Of a stretch of 26,686 bases of DNA, positions 1 to 7,856 are shown in pieces. The stretch's first letter is position 1, and every line of letters starts with the position of its first letter. Below the pieces are notes generated by a model. The model was not told the origin of the DNA, did not search any database, and was given only the letters and a program-made list of their open reading frames with translations. This DNA is from an uncultured Eubacteriales bacterium (GTDB lineage Bacteria > Bacillota > Clostridia > Oscillospirales > Oscillospiraceae), in assembly GCA_900548795.1 (NCBI GenBank), contig URLT01000013.1, positions 1-26,686 on the forward strand, in the 5' to 3' direction. Both the position numbers and the translations under genes were made by a program.

Positions 1-888
1 CCGACGGAGCGCTTCTCCGAGGACGCTCTGCGCATCCTGCGCGGTCTGCGCTTTGCCGCGCGGCTGCGACTCGCGGTCGAGCCGAAGACCGCCGAGGCAC
101 TGCACACGTGCCGCTTTTTGCTGAAAAACGTCGCCGCCGAGCGCATCCGCAAGGAGCTTGACGGCCTGCTCTGCGGCGCGGCCGCGCCGGAGCTGCTGCG
201 CGAATTTTCCGACGTCGTCTGCGTGCCGATCCCGGAGCTTGCGCCCTGCATCGGCTTCCGTCAGTTCAACTTCCACCACGCCTACGACGTCTGGGAGCAC
301 TCGCTGCACGCCCTTGCGGCCTGCGAGCCGGAGCCGGCGCTGCGGCTGGCCGCGCTGCTGCACGACATCGGCAAGCCCGCCGTGTTCTCCTTTGACAAGC
401 AGCTCGTCGGCCATTTTTACGGCCACACGGTAACCGGCGCGGCGCTCAGCGAGCGGATCCTGCGCCGTCTGCACTACGATTCTAAAACGGTCGCGCTTGT
501 CTCCGGTCTGATCGGCGCGCACGGCGCGGCGCTCGAGGGCATCGGGCGGCGTGGTATGCTCCGTCTGGTGCAGCGCCTCGGCGCGGAGCGTCTGGAGCTG
601 CTGCTGCGTCTGCGGCGCGCCGACCGTCTGGGCAAGGGCACGGAGCCGCCCGAGGTCGTCGAGGCCGACATCGCGGCGCTGCAGGCGCTTTTTTTGCGCG
701 TGACCGCGCCGGACGCCTGCTTCTGCCTCAGTCGGCTGAACCTCACGGGGAACGACCTTCTTTCGCTCGGCATCCCCGCAGGAAAGCAGATCGGCCGAAT
801 CTTAGATGCCGCGCTGCAAGCGGTCATTGATGGAAATGTCCAAAACGAGCGGCAAGACCTTATTGAATTTGCACAAAAAATCCGTTGA
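1..888 (+). CDS. cca: CCA-adding tRNA nucleotidyltransferase, C-terminal part (5' truncated by window)
   Basis: The open frame runs from base 1 without a start, so the N-terminal nucleotidyltransferase head lies outside the window. The visible part begins with the conserved segment RFSEDALRILRGLRFAARL, typical of the CCA-adding enzyme/poly(A) polymerase RNA-binding region. It is followed by an HD-type motif (ALLHDIGKP, encoded near 349-375), as in bacterial CCA enzymes carrying a C-terminal HD domain. Known role of the family: adding or repairing the 3' CCA of tRNA in the cytoplasm. An internal TTG at 118 could be mistaken for a start but the homology clearly continues upstream of it. The gene ends with TGA at 886-888. 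No convincing terminator follows; the guaD promoter starts 15 bases later. Identification is firm; the exact HD-domain activity is not testable here. Confidence 0.9.
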   Translation, partial: PTERFSEDALRILRGLRFAARLRLAVEPKTAEALHTCRFLLKNVAAERIRKELDGLLCGAAAPELLREFSDVVCVPIPELAPCIGFRQFNFHHAYDVWEHSLHALAACEPEPALRLAALLHDIGKPAVFSFDKQLVGHFYGHTVTGAALSERILRRLHYDSKTVALVSGLIGAHGAALEGIGRRGMLRLVQRLGAERLELLLRLRRADRLGKGTEPPEVVEADIAALQALFLRVTAPDACFCLSRLNLTGNDLLSLGIPAGKQIGRILDAALQAVIDGNVQNERQDLIEFAQKIR

Positions 889-902
889 AAATTATTTCAG
901 GA

Positions 903-931
903 TTGACCCTTTTTTAGTTTTCCATTATAAT
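903..931 (+). promoter_or_regulatory. Sigma-A-type promoter of guaD
   Basis: TTGACC (903-908) and a perfect TATAAT (926-931) are separated by 17 bases. An AGGAGG ribosome site (958-963) and the ATG at 971 follow. Confidence 0.8.
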
Positions 932-970
932 AAGTGTTTGGAGAAAAGAGTGTAACTAGGAGGTTCTATT

Positions 971-2245
971 ATGAACTTGAGTTTTGTGATAAAGGGTCAC
1001 ATCTGCGACAGCGCCGCCCCGGACAGGCTGCGTCTGCGCGAAAATTCCTATCTGGTCTGCGAAAACGGTCTCTGCGCCGGCGTGTTTGAGACGCTGCCCG
1101 AGGCCTTCCGCGCCCTGCCGCTGCTGGACATGGGCGACAAGCTCGTCCTGCCCGGTCTGGTCGATCTGCATGCGCACGCGCCGCAGTTCTCCTTCCGCGG
1201 CCTCGGCATGGATATGGAGCTGCTTGACTGGCTGAACACCTATACCTTCCCCGAGGAGTCGAAATACGCCGAGCTGGCCTATGCCGACCGCGCCTACGGC
1301 CAGTTCACGGCGCATCTGCGCCGCAGCGCGACGACCCGCGCCGTTCTTTTTGCCTCTCTGCACGTTCCTGCCACGACCCTGCTGATGGAAAAGCTCGAGG
1401 CCAGCGGTCTGGTCAGCTACGTCGGCAAGGTCAACATGGATCGCAACAGCCCGGATTACCTGCGCGAGCCGTCGGCGGCGCAGGCGCTTGCGGACACCGA
1501 GGCATGGATCTGCGCAACGCGCGAGCGCTTCGCCAACACCAAGCCCATCCTCACGCCGCGCTTTATCCCGAGCTGCACCGACGAGCTGCTGCGCGGTCTG
1601 CGCGGTCTGGTGGAAAAATACGACCTGCCGGTGCAGAGCCACCTCTCGGAAAACTTCGGCGAGATCGCGTGGGTGCGCGAGCTTTGCCCCGACTCCAAAT
1701 TCTACGGTGACGCCTACGACCGCTTCGGCCTCTTCGGCGGCGATCACCCCTGCATCATGGCGCACTGCGTGCATTCCTCTCGGGAGGAGATGGAGCTGAT
1801 GCGGAAAAACGGCGTTTTCGTCGCGCATTCCCCGCTCTCCAACTCCAATCTGGCCTCCGGCGTCGCGCCCGTTGGCCGCTATCTCGACGAAGGGCTGCGC
1901 GTTGCGCTGGCCTCCGATCTGGCCGGCGGCGAGACGGAGAACCTCTTTGCCTCCATCGCAGCGGCCATTCGCGCCTCAAAGCTGCGCTGGCGCCTGCTTG
2001 ACGAGACAGTCAAGCCCCTGTCCGTTGACTGCGCCTTCTGGCTCGCGACGGCCGGCGGCGGTGCCTTCTTCGGCAAGGTCGGCCGCTTTGAGCCGGGCTA
2101 CGAGCTCGACGCCGTCGTGCTCGACGACGCCTCGCTCGACCACCCGCAGGAGCTGCCGCTCCGTTCCCGTCTCGACCGCGCGCTCTACCTCGCCGACGAC
2201 CGTCAGATCGCAGCAAAATTTGTCCGCGGTGAGCGCCTCTTTTGA
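971..2245 (+). CDS. guaD: Guanine deaminase (amidohydrolase superfamily)
   Basis: This 424-residue protein hydrolyses guanine to xanthine and ammonia if the assignment is right, feeding purine salvage or breakdown in the cytoplasm. It has the amidohydrolase metal site: PGLVDLHAHAPQ with H67 and H69, a third ligand in VQSHLSEN, a fourth in MAHCVH and the catalytic aspartate in ASDLAGG. The segment LLDWLNTYTFPEE is characteristic of guanine deaminases rather than cytosine deaminases or dihydroorotases. The ATG at 971 is chosen because AGGAGG sits 7 bases upstream. It has its own promoter and a strong terminator, so it is probably monocistronic. Two other amidohydrolases acting on purine-like substrates lie at 12311 and 16474. 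Substrate is inferred from family resemblance; other aminated heterocycles cannot be excluded. Confidence 0.85.
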   Translation: MNLSFVIKGHICDSAAPDRLRLRENSYLVCENGLCAGVFETLPEAFRALPLLDMGDKLVLPGLVDLHAHAPQFSFRGLGMDMELLDWLNTYTFPEESKYAELAYADRAYGQFTAHLRRSATTRAVLFASLHVPATTLLMEKLEASGLVSYVGKVNMDRNSPDYLREPSAAQALADTEAWICATRERFANTKPILTPRFIPSCTDELLRGLRGLVEKYDLPVQSHLSENFGEIAWVRELCPDSKFYGDAYDRFGLFGGDHPCIMAHCVHSSREEMELMRKNGVFVAHSPLSNSNLASGVAPVGRYLDEGLRVALASDLAGGETENLFASIAAAIRASKLRWRLLDETVKPLSVDCAFWLATAGGGAFFGKVGRFEPGYELDAVVLDDASLDHPQELPLRSRLDRALYLADDRQIAAKFVRGERLF

Positions 2246-2251
2246 TGTACA

Positions 2252-2287
2252 AGCGCTCCGGCTTGAAAAAGTCGGGGCGCTTTTTTT
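2252..2287 (+). terminator. Rho-independent terminator after guaD
   Basis: A stem formed by AGCGCTCCGGCTT and AGTCGGGGCGCT (with G-U pairs) is followed by seven T residues. It begins 6 bases past the stop codon. Confidence 0.88.
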
Positions 2288-2344
2288 GACCTGTTTATCC
2301 AAATAAAACCGCGATTTTCCGGATTTTCATGTAGAAATTAAAGG

Positions 2345-2373
2345 TTTACAAATGGAAGAGAATCAGGTATAAT
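2345..2373 (+). promoter_or_regulatory. Sigma-A-type promoter of the LtaS-like gene, with a 5'-end hairpin
   Basis: TTTACA (2345-2350) and TATAAT (2368-2373) have a 17-base spacer. The predicted transcript would start near 2380, exactly where an 8-bp perfect stem (GACTGCGG/CCGCAGTC, 2380-2401) begins. A hairpin at the extreme 5' end is a known way to stabilise mRNA; that role is inference. Confidence 0.8.
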
Positions 2374-2435
2374 AGGGCAGACTGCGGACACCGCCGCAGT
2401 CGAATGAAGAAGAAAGAGAAGGAACGAAATCTGAC

Positions 2436-4628
2436 ATGAAACAAATTCAAACCATGGGTGCGGACGAGTCGCCGCGCCGCATGTGTTGGTTCCGGCGCTA
2501 CCGCCGCCAGCACTACGCGCGCGAATGGCTGCTGCTGCTTTTCTTCCTGAACATATTCTGGAACGAGTGTGTTCTGCGGGCGGCGACCGGAAAATTTTTC
2601 TTCACGCCCTCGCTCGTGCTCATCGCGCTTTACAGCCTCGTGGCGGCGCTGCTGCTCTACAGCCTGTGCTGCTTCCTGCCCCGGCGCGTGGGCGCGGTCG
2701 TGCAGACGATCCTGTATTATTGCGTGTTCATTTTCTTTGCCTCGCAGATCGTCTACCACCATATTTTTCACTTTTTCTACTCCGCCTATTCCATGACGAA
2801 CGGCGGGCAGGTCGCGGAGTTTTGGCGCACGACCATGCGGGCGATCAAGGCCGAGGCCGCGCCGCTGCTGCTGGTGCTGCTGCCGGCCGTCCTGCTGACG
2901 CTCTTCGCCAAGCCCTTTGACACACACCGCCTGACGCGCTGGTATCTGCGTCTGGTCTTCCCGGCCGGCATGATCGTTCTGCATTTTCTCACGCTGCTGA
3001 CGCTGCCGCTGTTCGGCAAGGAGCCGGTCTCGGCCTATGTGCTCTATCACTCGACGAACGACCTCCCCGCCGCCACGCAGCAGATGGGGCTTCTGGCCGC
3101 CTTCCGGCTGGATGTGCACCGGCTGATCTTCGGCTTCAACGGCGGCCAGCTCGTCGACCCGACGATCAACGACGCCGAGATCGAGTCGGAGATCGCGAAC
3201 CTGACCGAGCCTTCAACGGACGCGACCGAGCCGGAGCCGACCGAGCCGCCCTATGACACCAGCCCGAATGTTCTGCAGATCGACTTTGAGGAGCTGATGC
3301 AGGGCGAGGAAAACGAGAAGCTCCGCCAGCTTGACGACTATTTCAGCAAGCAGACCCCGACGAACAAGAACGACCACACCGGTATGTTCAAGGGCTGCAA
3401 CCTGATCCTCATCACCGCCGAGAGCTTCTCCTACCTCGCCGTCGACCCGGAGCTGACGCCCACGCTCTACAAGATGCAGCAAGAGGGCATGAACTTCACG
3501 AATTTCTACACGGCCTACTGGGGCGTGTCGACCTCGGACGGCGAATACGTCGCCCTGACGGGCACGATCCCGAAATCCGGCACGTGGAGCTTCTCCGACA
3601 GCTCGGATAACGCCATGCCGCTGACGATGGCGCAGCAGCTCAAGCACCTCGGCTACAGCGCCTATGCCTATCACAACCACACCTACACCTATTATCACCG
3701 CAACAAATCCCACCCCAATCTGGGCTACATCTTCAAGGCGCGCGACCACGGTCTGACGCTGACGTGGCAGTGGCCGGAATCCGACACGGAGATGATCGAC
3801 CAGACCACGGACGACTACATGCACTCCGAGCCGTTCCACGCGTATTACATGACGGTTTCCGGCCATTTGGAATATAACACGACCGAGAATTCCGTCGCGC
3901 GCAAGGCCTATGACGAGGTCGCCGACCTGCCGTACAGCGAGCCGGTCAAGTGCTACATCGCCTGTCAGCGCGAACTGGACAAGGCCATGAAGCTGCTGCT
4001 CGAGCGGCTCGACGAGGCCGGCGTGGCGGAAAACACCGTCATTGTCCTCAGCCCCGACCACTATCCCTACGGTCTGACCGTCGCCCAGCAGAGCGAACTG
4101 GCCGGGCACGACATCGACGAGCGTTTCGAGCTTTACCGCAACACGATGCTGATCTACAAAAAGGGCATGAAGCCCGAGACGATCGACAAGCTGGCCTGCT
4201 CGATGGACATTCTTCCGACGCTCTCGAACCTCTTTGGTCTGGACTTCGACTCCCGGCTCTACATGGGGCGCGACATATTCTCCGACGCATCCCCGCTGGT
4301 CATTTTCTCCGACCGGAGCTGGATGACGCAGTTCGCCTCCTACTACGCCCCGACGGGCGAGGTCACCAATCTCGGCACGACCGAGGTTTCCGCCCAGCTC
4401 GTCGCGCATTACAACGAGATCGTCTCGAATAAATTCCTCGTCTCCGAGTGGATCCTCGAGGAGGACTACTGGCGCACGCTCTTCGGCGACAATCTGCCGC
4501 CCGACGACCAGAGCGGAACAGACGCCCTGCCGCCGAGCAGCGTCGAGGGCGAAGAGACCATTCCCAAGGAGGCCACCGTTGCAACAAGCCCCGCCTCGGC
4601 GGGCGACCCGCCGAACGGGGACGATTAA
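2436..4628 (+). CDS. LTA synthase-like phosphoglycerol transferase (alkaline phosphatase/sulfatase fold)
   Basis: This 730-residue membrane protein has about five N-terminal transmembrane segments (roughly 30-50, 57-83, 86-115, 143-160, 170-195). A Thr/Glu/Pro-rich linker (about 255-280) joins them to an extracellular sulfatase-fold domain. Metal and catalytic positions fit the LtaS family: E329 in LITAESFSY, nucleophile T366 in STSDGEY (compare TSDSE in staphylococcal LtaS), and D541-H542 in SPDHYPYG. Members transfer glycerol-phosphate from phosphatidylglycerol to build or decorate lipoteichoic acid or related polymers outside the membrane. It is longer than a classical LtaS of about 650 residues, with an acidic, proline-rich C-terminal tail of about 40 residues. 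It has its own promoter and terminator. The ATG at 2436 lies 12 or so bases after a GGAA-type ribosome site; the ATG at 2454 is an alternative. The precise polymer cannot be told from sequence. Confidence 0.85.
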   Translation: MKQIQTMGADESPRRMCWFRRYRRQHYAREWLLLLFFLNIFWNECVLRAATGKFFFTPSLVLIALYSLVAALLLYSLCCFLPRRVGAVVQTILYYCVFIFFASQIVYHHIFHFFYSAYSMTNGGQVAEFWRTTMRAIKAEAAPLLLVLLPAVLLTLFAKPFDTHRLTRWYLRLVFPAGMIVLHFLTLLTLPLFGKEPVSAYVLYHSTNDLPAATQQMGLLAAFRLDVHRLIFGFNGGQLVDPTINDAEIESEIANLTEPSTDATEPEPTEPPYDTSPNVLQIDFEELMQGEENEKLRQLDDYFSKQTPTNKNDHTGMFKGCNLILITAESFSYLAVDPELTPTLYKMQQEGMNFTNFYTAYWGVSTSDGEYVALTGTIPKSGTWSFSDSSDNAMPLTMAQQLKHLGYSAYAYHNHTYTYYHRNKSHPNLGYIFKARDHGLTLTWQWPESDTEMIDQTTDDYMHSEPFHAYYMTVSGHLEYNTTENSVARKAYDEVADLPYSEPVKCYIACQRELDKAMKLLLERLDEAGVAENTVIVLSPDHYPYGLTVAQQSELAGHDIDERFELYRNTMLIYKKGMKPETIDKLACSMDILPTLSNLFGLDFDSRLYMGRDIFSDASPLVIFSDRSWMTQFASYYAPTGEVTNLGTTEVSAQLVAHYNEIVSNKFLVSEWILEEDYWRTLFGDNLPPDDQSGTDALPPSSVEGEETIPKEATVATSPASAGDPPNGDD

Positions 4629-4650
4629 CTGCCTGAAAGCATGTAAAAAC

Positions 4651-4691
4651 CGGGAACCGACACGTAGAACCGTGTCGATTCCCGTTTTTTT
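4651..4691 (+). terminator. Terminator of the LtaS-like gene, probably bidirectional
   Basis: CGGGAACCGACACG pairs with CGTGTCGATTCCCG (one mismatch) and is followed by seven T residues. The opposite strand also ends in a T run, suiting the convergent dut gene. Confidence 0.9.
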
Positions 4692-4752
4692 GCGCCGCGC
4701 CAACTTTTGAATTTGCAAACCGCCCCGTTTTCCCGCGAAGCTTTGCAGATTT

Positions 4753-4793
4753 GTCATTGCGAGGAGGGCGCGTGCGCCCGACGCGGCAATCTT
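4753..4793. repeat. TCATTGCGAGG...GCGGCAATC dispersed palindromic repeat
   Basis: The sequence starts GTCATTGCGAGGAGG and ends GCGGCAATCTT, with outer arms ATTGC/GCAAT and an inner GGGCGC/GCGCCC stem. It resembles the widespread intergenic repeat beginning TCATTGCGAG and ending GCAATC known from many bacterial genomes. Only one copy is seen here. It sits between the convergent LtaS-like gene and dut; the rest of the 275-base gap holds the two terminators and nothing else I recognise. Confidence 0.6.
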
Positions 4794-4856
4794 TGACGGA
4801 GCAAAACGGCATTCGGAGCGAAGCACGGCAACGCGAATCGAACACGCCAAACCCAA

Positions 4857-4889
4857 AGCGGACGTTGACGCACCGCATCAACGTCCGCT
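4857..4889 (-). terminator. Hairpin terminator of the pap2-nrdG-dut operon
   Basis: A perfect 12-bp stem (AGCGGACGTTGA / TCAACGTCCGCT) with a 9-base loop lies 15 bases after the dut stop codon. On the minus strand it is followed only by a T/G-rich stretch, so termination may be incomplete; the LtaS-like terminator behind it would back it up. Confidence 0.7.
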
Positions 4890-4903
4890 ATTCTTGAGAT
4901 CCC

Positions 4904-5350
4904 CTATTTCGTCCCGGTCGAGCCAAAGCCGCCCGCACCGCGCGCGGTGTCCGAGAGCGTCTGCGTCTCGACAAATTCCGCCGCAAGATAGGGCGTCAGG
5001 ATCATCTGCGCGATGCGCTCGCCGTGCTCGAGCGTCTGCGGCTCGGCGCTCTGATTGTGCAGCGGCACGAAAAATTCGCCGCGATAGTCCGAGTCGATCA
5101 CGCCGACCTTGTTTGCCGGAGCAAGCCCGCGCTTGGTGGCCAGCCCGCTGCGGGCAAAGACCAGCCCGACGTAGCCCTCCGGGATCTCCGCGGCAATGCC
5201 GATCGGGATCAGCCGCGTCTCGTTCGGCGCGAGCGTGACGGGCGCGTCGAGGCAGGCGCAGAGATCCGCCCCGGCGGAGAATTCCGTCCCGTAAACCGGC
5301 AGCTTGGCATTCGGGCGCAGCCGCAGAATGCGGACGCGTTGTTTCTCCAT
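4904..5350 (-). CDS. dut: Deoxyuridine 5'-triphosphate nucleotidohydrolase (dUTPase)
   Basis: This 148-residue protein shows all five trimeric dUTPase motifs in order: GADL (27-30), ARSGLA (66-71, with R67 and S68), VIDSDYRGE (84-92, with catalytic D86), GERIAQMIL (110-118), and the C-terminal flexible RGAGGFGSTG (137-146) that closes over the active site. It converts dUTP to dUMP and pyrophosphate, limiting uracil incorporation and supplying dTMP synthesis. Length matches the family. It is the last gene of a minus-strand operon: its ATG lies 2 bases past the nrdG stop, and its GGGAGG ribosome site is inside nrdG. The pairing with a ribonucleotide reductase activase is a sensible nucleotide-supply grouping. 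Confidence 0.95.
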   Translation of the reverse strand: MEKQRVRILRLRPNAKLPVYGTEFSAGADLCACLDAPVTLAPNETRLIPIGIAAEIPEGYVGLVFARSGLATKRGLAPANKVGVIDSDYRGEFFVPLHNQSAEPQTLEHGERIAQMILTPYLAAEFVETQTLSDTARGAGGFGSTGTK

Positions 5351-5352
5351 GA

Positions 5353-5877
5353 TTACTTCCCTCCCCGGCGGGCGCCGTCGTCCCAGAGCACGACGTGCCC
5401 AGCCTGCAATGTTTGCTTCATATCGATCAGACGCTGATTTTCCGACCCACGGAAGCGCAGCGTCAGATTTTTTTGCGTCGCGACGAACGGTCCGTCGACC
5501 AGCACGTCCAGCATGGAAAAGATCTCCCGCGCGACCGGCTCGTCCGCCAGCTCCTCATAGAGGAAGCCCGTGAACGCCCAGATGGTCTTCTGCGGATAAG
5601 CAGCGCGCACCTGCCGCACCAGCTCCAGCACCGCCGGACGGTTGCGCGGCTCGAACGGCTCGCCGCCCAGCAGGGTCAGCCCCGCGATCTGCGGCGGCGC
5701 AAGCGTTTGCAGCACCTGCCCGGCGACCTCCTGCGTGAACGGCTCGCCGTAGTCAAAATCCCACGTCTGCGGTTGAAAGCAGTCCTTGCAGTGCCGCGTG
5801 CAGCCCGAGACGAACAGCACCGTGCGCACGCCCGGTCCGTTCGCAATGTCATAAGTCTTAATTGCCGCATAATTCAT
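5353..5877 (-). CDS. nrdG: Anaerobic ribonucleoside-triphosphate reductase activating protein (radical SAM)
   Basis: This 174-residue protein carries the radical-SAM cysteine cluster CTRHCKDC (C26, C30, C33) directly after the NrdG-type N terminus (NGPGVRTVLFVSGC), then the LLGGEPF segment that contacts S-adenosylmethionine. It generates the glycyl radical on the class III reductase NrdD, so it marks an organism that makes deoxynucleotides without oxygen. nrdD itself is not in the window, although the two are often adjacent. The ATG overlaps the TGA of the upstream hydrolase (ATGA), implying translational coupling. A general glycyl-radical activase is the only real alternative, but length and N terminus favour NrdG. 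Confidence 0.93.
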   Translation of the reverse strand: MNYAAIKTYDIANGPGVRTVLFVSGCTRHCKDCFQPQTWDFDYGEPFTQEVAGQVLQTLAPPQIAGLTLLGGEPFEPRNRPAVLELVRQVRAAYPQKTIWAFTGFLYEELADEPVAREIFSMLDVLVDGPFVATQKNLTLRFRGSENQRLIDMKQTLQAGHVVLWDDGARRGGK

Positions 5878-6824
5878 TGCTGCACCCCCATGATCCGCCG
5901 CACAAAAGCGCGCACGGTCTTCTCGTAGCCCGCCGGATCGACCAGATAGCTTCCGCCGTGCGGCGCGCCGGGCACGGTGAAGAGCGTCTTATCCGCCGAC
6001 GCGCAGGCGGCATAATTTTCCCGCGACATTTCGCAGGGCACGAAGCGGTCGGCCTCGCCGTGGATCAGCAGCACCGGCAGCCGCGTCCGGCGCATCGCGT
6101 CGAGCGTGCTGCACTCCTCCATGTCGAAGCCCGTAACCACACGCGTGAGCCAGTTGACCGGCGTCAGGATGAGCCGCGCCGGAAGATGCCGTCTGCGCAG
6201 CACGGAGGTGAAGATCGCCTTCGGCGTGGTGAATCCGCAGTCGGCCAGAACGCCGCGCACGGTGTCGGGCATCGGGTCAGCGGCGGCCATCAGGACGGTC
6301 GCCGCGCCCATGGACAGCCCGGCCAGCAGCACAGGCTTTCCCGGGCACTGTTTGCCGATCCATTCCAGCCAAGGCTGCACGTCGCGGTGCTCCCGCACGC
6401 CGAAGGTCATGAACGTGCCCTCCGACTGCCCCTGCCCTCGCTGGTCGACAAGCAGCAAATTCAGCCCGAGGCTGCGGTAAAATTCGGCCGCGACGCTGAA
6501 ATCCAGCTCGGCTAAGCTGCGCCAGCCGTGGAAGAACAGCGCCGTTCCCACGGCGTGCTCCGCCGGAAGCCAGCGGCCGCTGAGCCGAAGGCCGTCGAAG
6601 GAGGTCACGCTCACGCGCTCAAACGGCAGCGCGCGCACGAGCGCAACACCGCGCATCACCTCGTCGCTGTAGGCGCGGACGGACGAGCGCGCAATGGCGC
6701 GCGGGATCGTCCGCTCCGTAAGCCTCGGCGCGACGCAGGCAAGGCGCACGCTGACATACAGCAGCGCGGCGCAGAGCGCGACAAACGCGCCCACGCAGAT
6801 CAGCACGATCCAGCCCGCGCTCAT
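5874..6824 (-). CDS. Membrane-anchored alpha/beta hydrolase
   Basis: Starting at the ATG that overlaps the pap2 stop (ATGA), the product is 316 residues. The same frame stays open further upstream inside pap2, but that extension has no homology features. Residues 5-28 form an N-terminal transmembrane anchor. A complete alpha/beta-hydrolase follows: oxyanion segment FFHGW (about 97-101), nucleophile elbow GLSMG with S171, acid D259 in HGEADRF and H289 in APHGG. The layout resembles the YqkD/BAAT-like serine hydrolases of Firmicutes, whose substrates are mostly unknown. It is coupled by overlaps to pap2 before it and nrdG after it. Esterase or peptidase activity on envelope substrates is only a guess. 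Confidence 0.85.
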   Translation of the reverse strand: MSAGWIVLICVGAFVALCAALLYVSVRLACVAPRLTERTIPRAIARSSVRAYSDEVMRGVALVRALPFERVSVTSFDGLRLSGRWLPAEHAVGTALFFHGWRSLAELDFSVAAEFYRSLGLNLLLVDQRGQGQSEGTFMTFGVREHRDVQPWLEWIGKQCPGKPVLLAGLSMGAATVLMAAADPMPDTVRGVLADCGFTTPKAIFTSVLRRRHLPARLILTPVNWLTRVVTGFDMEECSTLDAMRRTRLPVLLIHGEADRFVPCEMSRENYAACASADKTLFTVPGAPHGGSYLVDPAGYEKTVRAFVRRIMGVQQ

Positions 6825-7741
6825 GCCGTTTTTTTCGACAGGAACCGCGTGAAGCACATTGGCCACAGCAGCCCCGCAAAGACGATCATGATCCCATAGC
6901 GCACGGCATTGGCGCAGAGCGCCGTGAGGCCGACCGCCGCGAACAGCGCCTTGAGCCCGGCGCGCAGGCCGAGCAGAAGCGCCAGCCCGAGCACGACCTT
7001 GACGAGCTGCTGCCACCACGCGGCGTTTCGCGCCTCAAAGCGCACAAAGCGCGTCTCGATCGGATAGGTCAGGCAGAAGCCCAGCAGCGCGCCGAGCAGC
7101 GACCACGCGTTCTTGCGCCCCTCGGCGAGGTTGACCGCGTCCGTGTCGGCCGGGAAGCGCCAAAGATTTGCATAAAGCACGAAGCCGACCGCCAGCGCGG
7201 CCATGACGCCCAGCAGGGCATACATCCGCTCCGGGCGCTCGCTGCCCCAGCGCACGAGCGGATAAAAGCCGAACACCAGCGCCAGCGCCAGCACCAGCGA
7301 CACGCCGACATCGAGCGGCGTGTGCACGCCGAGGTACATCCGCGAAAAGGCCGTCAGCGCGGCGATCGCGGCGCTGACGATGCGCAGCGCCGTGTTTTTG
7401 TTCCAGCGGGCGATGCCGCCGAGCGTCGCAACGACGTTCTGCGTGTGGCCGGACGGGAAGGAATACCCCCCTGCCCCGGCTCGGGCGGACTCGACGATGG
7501 TGAACTCCGGGTCGCGCACCCACGGGCGGGCGATCCGAAACGCCAGCTTCAGCGCCTGATTCAGGATGGTGCCGACAAAGCCGATGAAAAACAAATAATA
7601 GCCCTCTCGCTTGTCCACGCACCAGAAAATCGTCAGTGCAAGCACAATGAACAGGATCTCGTCGCCGAAATAGGTCAGCGCCGAAAAGATCCGATCCAGC
7701 GCGGGGCAGCGCAGGCGCTCCAGCCAGTAGAGAAATGCCAT
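6821..7741 (-). CDS. PAP2-family membrane phosphatase
   Basis: The product has 306 residues from the ATG at 7741, chosen because an AGGAGG site lies 7 bases upstream; a longer frame to 7822 runs back through a hairpin and is unlikely. The three PAP2 phosphatase signatures are present: K65-x6-R72-P73, PSGH (96-99) and SRMYLGVHTPLD (133-144, with H140 and D144). Several hydrophobic segments surround them, and about 150 further residues contain four or so more membrane helices, making the protein longer than a minimal PAP2 enzyme. Relatives dephosphorylate lipid phosphates such as undecaprenyl pyrophosphate or phosphatidic acid at the membrane. It is the first gene of the pap2-hydrolase-nrdG-dut series. 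No promoter is visible directly in front of it. Confidence 0.9.
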   Translation of the reverse strand: MAFLYWLERLRCPALDRIFSALTYFGDEILFIVLALTIFWCVDKREGYYLFFIGFVGTILNQALKLAFRIARPWVRDPEFTIVESARAGAGGYSFPSGHTQNVVATLGGIARWNKNTALRIVSAAIAALTAFSRMYLGVHTPLDVGVSLVLALALVFGFYPLVRWGSERPERMYALLGVMAALAVGFVLYANLWRFPADTDAVNLAEGRKNAWSLLGALLGFCLTYPIETRFVRFEARNAAWWQQLVKVVLGLALLLGLRAGLKALFAAVGLTALCANAVRYGIMIVFAGLLWPMCFTRFLSKKTA

Positions 7742-7759
7742 AGCGGCCTCCTTTTCTCG

Positions 7760-7786
7760 GGCAGGCGGCGCCGGGCGCGGCCTGCC
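7760..7786 (-). other. Strong GC hairpin just upstream of the pap2 ribosome site
   Basis: GGCAGGC pairs with GCCTGCC (7 bp) around a GC-rich core that can pair further. The structure ends about 8 bases before the pap2 AGGAGG site. It has no T run, so it is not a classical terminator. It could be an mRNA processing or stability element between fba and pap2; function is unknown. Confidence 0.5.
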
Positions 7787-7792
7787 GAAAAT

Positions 7793-7836
7793 ATGAAAAG
7801 GGGGTTGCAGCAGAATTTCCATTTTGCTGCAGCCCC
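7793..7836 (-). terminator. Terminator after fba
   Basis: On the minus strand GGGGCTGCAGCA pairs with TGCTGCAACCCC (one mismatch) and is followed by CTTTTC. The short T run suggests partial read-through into pap2. Confidence 0.72.
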
Positions 7837-7839
7837 TTG

Positions 7840-7856
7840 TTGAAGCAGAGGTTCCT
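7840..7856. repeat. Relic end of the 149-bp palindromic element at the fba stop codon
   Basis: These 17 bases match the right end of the element copy at 10397-10413 with two differences. They sit against the fba stop codon (7856-7858). No other part of the element is visible here. Confidence 0.5.

Noticed and set aside
3213..4856. A 547-codon open frame antisense to the LtaS-like gene
   Set aside because: Its product is a repetitive Val/Arg/Gly-rich sequence with no domain, and it mirrors third-position GC bias of the real gene.
5874..7019. Long N-terminal extension of the alpha/beta hydrolase
   Set aside because: The first 65 codons overlap the PAP2 gene in another frame and are Arg/Ala-rich; the ATG in the ATGA overlap leads directly into a membrane anchor.
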